Positions 61,496-64,000 of a stretch of DNA of 64,000 nt are shown in pieces. Positions within the stretch are counted from its first letter, which is position 1. Every line of letters begins with the position of its first letter. The position numbers and the translations under genes are program-made. Under the pieces are notes generated by a model. The model was not told the DNA's origin and made no database searches. It saw only the letters and a list, made by a program, of their open reading frames with translations. The stretch covers positions 5,084,001 through 5,148,000 of the forward strand of contig JAAFYY010000001.1 of NCBI GenBank assembly GCA_014284505.1, given 5' to 3'. Source of the DNA: Streptacidiphilus sp. 4-A2. Lineage in GTDB: Bacteria > Actinomycetota > Actinomycetes > Streptomycetales > Streptomycetaceae.

Positions 61496-63148
61496 CGGCC
61501 GCGGGCCAGCGGTCCCACTCGCCCCAGGCCGCCTGCGGCTGCGCCGGGACGGTGGGCGGATGGGGCTGGTACGCTCCTCGACTGTAGGTCGCGGATGACT
61601 GTACGACTGTCTGATGGGTACTGCTGGCCTGACTGGTACGGCTGATATGGCTGGTCCGAATGGTACGGCGCGCCGGCTGGTGGTTCCCGCCGACTGTACG
61701 AGTCGTCGGACTTAGGCTGGCCGTACTGCGGTTCGGAACCGTAGGCTGTCGTCACAGGATCGCCTTCGCCGGACGAGTCGAGCCGGTAGGTGGCGTCCAG
61801 CACGATGCCCGGCTGTCGCTCCCAGACCGGTGAGCCAGTCCAGGTCGCGCCGGTGGACGGTGTGCACCAGCACCAGGTCCCAGTTCCCGTACTGCGGGCG
61901 GACTCACTGACGAGCACCTCCGCGCCGATCCGGACCGCGGGCACCAGCGGGTCGGTGAAGTGCACCTTGGCGCCGTCCTCCCGGAGTTCCTCCAGGATCT
62001 CCAGCGCGGGCGACTCGCGCAGGTCCGCGACACCGGGCTTGTAGGCGACGCCCACCAGCAGCCCGCGCGCCGGAGATGCTGAGACCGCGTCGGCGAGCAG
62101 CTCACGTACCCGGCGGACCACCTGGCGCGGACGCCCGGCGATGGCGGTCATCGCGGCGTCGATCAGCGGCGAGGATATCCGCTTGGCCGCAGCTGCCAGA
62201 GCAGGTAGTGCGCGGTCGCAGGGTATGCAGTGGCCGCCGACGCCGGGCCGGGGTAGAAGGGCATGAAGCCGTAGGGCTTGGTTGCCGCGGCCTCGATGAT
62301 CGGCGCCGGGTCCAGCCCCAGTCCGCGGCAGTTCTCGGCGAACTCGTTGGCCAGCGCGATGTTGACGGCCCGGAAGGTGTTCTCCAGAGCTTGGTCATCT
62401 CCGCCTCCTCCGGGGAGGCAGCACATGCACCGAGGGCGGTGCGGCGCAGTACGGCGGCGGCCAGCTCGTGGAGCGGGCTCCCGTGCCGCCGACCACCCTG
62501 GGCGTGCTCTCCTGGGTGTGCCGGGCGTTGGGGTCGATCCGCTCCGGGGAGAAGGCGACATGGATGTCGGTCCCGGCCACCAGGCCGCGCTCGGCCAGCG
62601 GCCGAACCAGCAGGTCACCGGTGGTGCCGACATAGGTGGTGGAGGTGAGCACCAGCAGTTGGCCGGGACGGCATGAGCGACGACGGAGGCACAGGCCGCC
62701 GCCATCGCCCGGAGGTCGGGCACCTGGTGCCGGTCGACCGGGGTCGGGACGCAGATCAGCACGGTGGCGGCCCCGGCGACCCGGGCCGGGTCCGAGGTAA
62801 GAACGAAGCTGCCGCCCTCACCCCCGGCCGCACCCGCCGCTTCGGCGTCGGCGTCGGCACCGGCTTCGGCACCGGCTTCGGCAAGGCTGGTGGCCAGGCG
62901 CTCGTGGTCGCTCGGGAGCAGGTCGACGTCGCGGCGGCGGATCGCGTCCAGCCGGCCTCGCTGACGTCGAGCCCGATGACCCGGTTGCCCGCCGCGAGCA
63001 GGGCGAGGGCGGTGGGCAGGCCCACATAACCGAGCCCGACCACGGCAACCGTCGCGGCTGCGTGCTCCTCCGCCCCGACCTGCGGGTAGGAGTCAGGCCC
63101 TGGTGATGAGCCGTCGGCCACGAGCTCCATGGGCACAGGGAATCGCAT
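61492..63148 (-). CDS. UDP-glucose/UDP-N-acetylhexosamine 6-dehydrogenase with Tyr/Gln/Pro-rich tail
   Basis: Oxidises a nucleotide sugar at C6 to the uronic acid with NAD. Rossmann start ATVAVVGLGYVGLPTALALLAAGNRVIGLDVS, TVLICVPTPVDRHQVPDLRAM, LVLTSTTYVGTTGDLLVRPL, VAFSPERIDPNARHTQESTPRVVGG, LLENTFRAVNIALANEFAENCRGLGLD, the catalytic Cys in GVGGHCIPCD (about 62210-62235), then the C-terminal VAYKPGVADLRESPALEILEEL. A ~70-residue tail (GSEPQYGQPKSDD..., DQPYQPYQSGQQYPSD) is unusual. Breaks near 62960, 62660, 62480, 62390, 62240, 62190, 61910. Start 63148 tentative. First gene of the polysaccharide operon. Whether it acts on UDP-Glc or UDP-ManNAc/GlcNAc cannot be decided by eye. Confidence 0.85.
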
Positions 63149-63310
63149 ATGCACTCCGCAGACGGTCGACGTGGCGTGGTGGCTGGCCGGCCGCATGCGG
63201 GGACCCCGCTGCCCTGCCCTGACTTTGACGGAAGCTCGGCCGTCACTCAGTCGATGCTCAGCGTGGTAAGGCTCGCGTGAGAGGTATGTGGAAGTCAAGT
63301 GAAGATCGAA

Positions 63311-63333
63311 GCCTAATCGTGTGCCAATTAGGC
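63311..63333. promoter_or_regulatory. Inverted repeat 1 (operator candidate)
   Basis: GCCTAAT-N9-ATTAGGC, a perfect 7-bp dyad in AT-rich sequence about 165 bases upstream of the dehydrogenase start. Confidence 0.5.
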
Positions 63334-63339
63334 CTATTT

Positions 63340-63363
63340 AATGTCCTTTTAAGGGAGGACATT
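63340..63363. promoter_or_regulatory. Inverted repeat 2 (operator candidate)
   Basis: AATGTCCT-N8-AGGACATT, a perfect 8-bp dyad 6 bases from inverted repeat 1. Neither site matches a regulator consensus I know. Confidence 0.5.
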
Positions 63364-63463
63364 GGCACAGAATGACCATTTTTGTCCTTCCTGACGTTCT
63401 CTCAGCTCTCAGCAAAGCGTGATCGATACGTCATGCGATCACTGCAAACCGTTCCGGAACGGA

Positions 63464-63505
63464 CATGGCCCCCGCCCCCGCCTGCGCGGCGGGACAGGGG
63501 CCATG
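63464..63505 (-). terminator. Terminator after the S53 protease gene
   Basis: CATGGCCCC / GGGGCCATG inverted repeat with further internal GC pairing, just downstream of the protease stop. Confidence 0.7.
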
Positions 63506-63519
63506 ACTGACCGTCGCGG

Positions 63520-64000
63520 CTAGCGACGGTCCCCCGGGAGCGCGGGAGGCACCGGCGACCGGAGACACCGGAGGCGCTGGAGGTGCCGGCGGGCCGGGCG
63601 AAGCGGGCGGAGCCCGGGTAGCCGGCGAAGCCCTTGAAGCCGGGGCTGAAGGAGGCCAGATAGCCGGGGCGGGCGAGCCGACCCCGGTCACGTCGTTGTA
63701 GCCCTTGACCGCGTGCAGCGAGCTGTCGTGCCCCATGGTGCGCAGGCTGACGTCGTAGCCGTAGGTGTCGTCCACCCCGTCGTGGTAGTCCACCCGGACC
63801 TGGGCCAGTGCCGTCCGCGGGCCCAGCGGGGTGTCGGTCACCCCGTGGAAGGCCGGGGTGTTGTAGCGCTCGTAGAGCTCGGGGTTGGCGAAGCCCAGCG
63901 GTGCGCCCGCGGCCTGCTCGGCCAGGGCCTGGACGGCGGCGAAGACCGGGCAGGCGACGCTGGTCCCGCCGACCCGGTACTCCCCGTACCTGGTGGAGCC
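63520..64000 (-). CDS. S53-family (sedolisin) serine protease, C-terminal part
   Basis: Secreted acid-acting serine-carboxyl peptidase; only the last ~155 residues are in the window. Seen: YRVGGTSVACPVFAAVQALAEQAAGAPLGFANPELYERY, with the catalytic Ser in G-G-T-S, and the C-terminal HDSSLHAVKGYNDVTGVGSPAPAY, the Asp-Val-Thr-Gly-x-Gly calcium-binding region typical of S53. The stop is placed at 63520 after one indel near 63660; without it the frame would run to 63431. The N-terminal pro-domain and the Glu/Asp catalytic residues lie beyond position 64000. Confidence 0.82.

Larger units (their letters stand above)
63149..63463. promoter_or_regulatory. AT-rich regulatory region upstream of the polysaccharide operon
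   Basis: About 315 bases without a gene, with the lowest GC in the window (especially 63290-63420). It contains two adjacent inverted repeats (63311-63333 and 63340-63363). The operon and the S53 protease gene both read away on the minus strand, so this region holds the operon promoter. Confidence 0.6.

Overview
The window is very GC-rich with C/G-ending codons, GTG starts and dense short operons. Gene content and order match the core chromosome of a Streptomyces-type actinobacterium (Streptomycetaceae). The stretch glyS-zur-uppS-recO-terB-leuA-era-ybeY-phoH-rnz-rsmE-dnaJ-hrcA-htpX-hemW-lepA-rpsT-holA-comEC/EA-degV-leuS is the familiar backbone. No tRNA, rRNA, CRISPR array, insertion sequence or prophage was found. 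The genus cannot be fixed from the sequence alone.

Over half of the long genes contain one or more single-base indels, mostly missing bases in short C or G runs. Reading frames resume in the expected family sequence after each break, even in essential genes (glyS, uppS, recO, holA, leuS). I read these as uncorrected long-read sequencing errors and annotate each broken gene as one CDS spanning the fragments. Damage is heaviest in 35.6-36.9 kb and 58.7-63.1 kb, so exact starts and residues there are uncertain.

Layout: 0-1.7 kb, the N-terminus of a sensor kinase and two small unknown genes. 1.8-6.5 kb, glyS, zur with a Zur-box-like operator, uppS, recO and a TerB-like gene. 6.6-8.6 kb, leuA behind a leucine-rich leader peptide and hairpin. 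8.7-11.4 kb, an M4 metalloprotease, its probable emfourin inhibitor, and a LacI regulator. 11.4-13.1 kb, era and two small genes. 13.3-20.4 kb, an accessory-looking block: a secreted GH18 enzyme with two DasR-like sites, two mosaic M20 amidohydrolases, a double-domain Lrp regulator and an extra penicillin-binding protein. 20.4-30.9 kb, RNA-processing and chaperone backbone (corC-like, ybeY, phoH, rnz, HIT, TPR, AAA, rsmE, dnaJ, hrcA with CIRCE). 31.1-36.9 kb, htpX, pspAB, DUF3097, hemW and an acyl-CoA ligase. 37.2-43.2 kb, a heterodimeric ABC exporter and a receptor-type Ser/Thr kinase. 43.3-53.5 kb, lepA, rpsT, holA, comEC, comEA and degV. 53.7-56.9 kb, leuS behind a second Leu leader and intrinsic terminator. 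56.9-63.4 kb, a four-gene putative exopolysaccharide operon with an AT-rich, palindrome-rich upstream region. 63.5-64 kb, the C-terminus of an S53 protease.

The most interesting unit is the operon at 56.95-63.15 kb. It holds a UDP-sugar dehydrogenase, a processive family-2 glycosyltransferase with a Q-x-x-R-W-type motif, a membrane-anchored PgaB/IcaB-like N-deacetylase with C-terminal beta-sandwich modules, and a Tat-type secreted lectin-like protein. Together they could make, deacetylate and bind an aminosugar/uronic-acid surface polymer. Also notable are the paired Leu-leader attenuators on leuA and leuS, the gene-conversion-like M20 pair, and a Zur site without an adjacent znu transporter.
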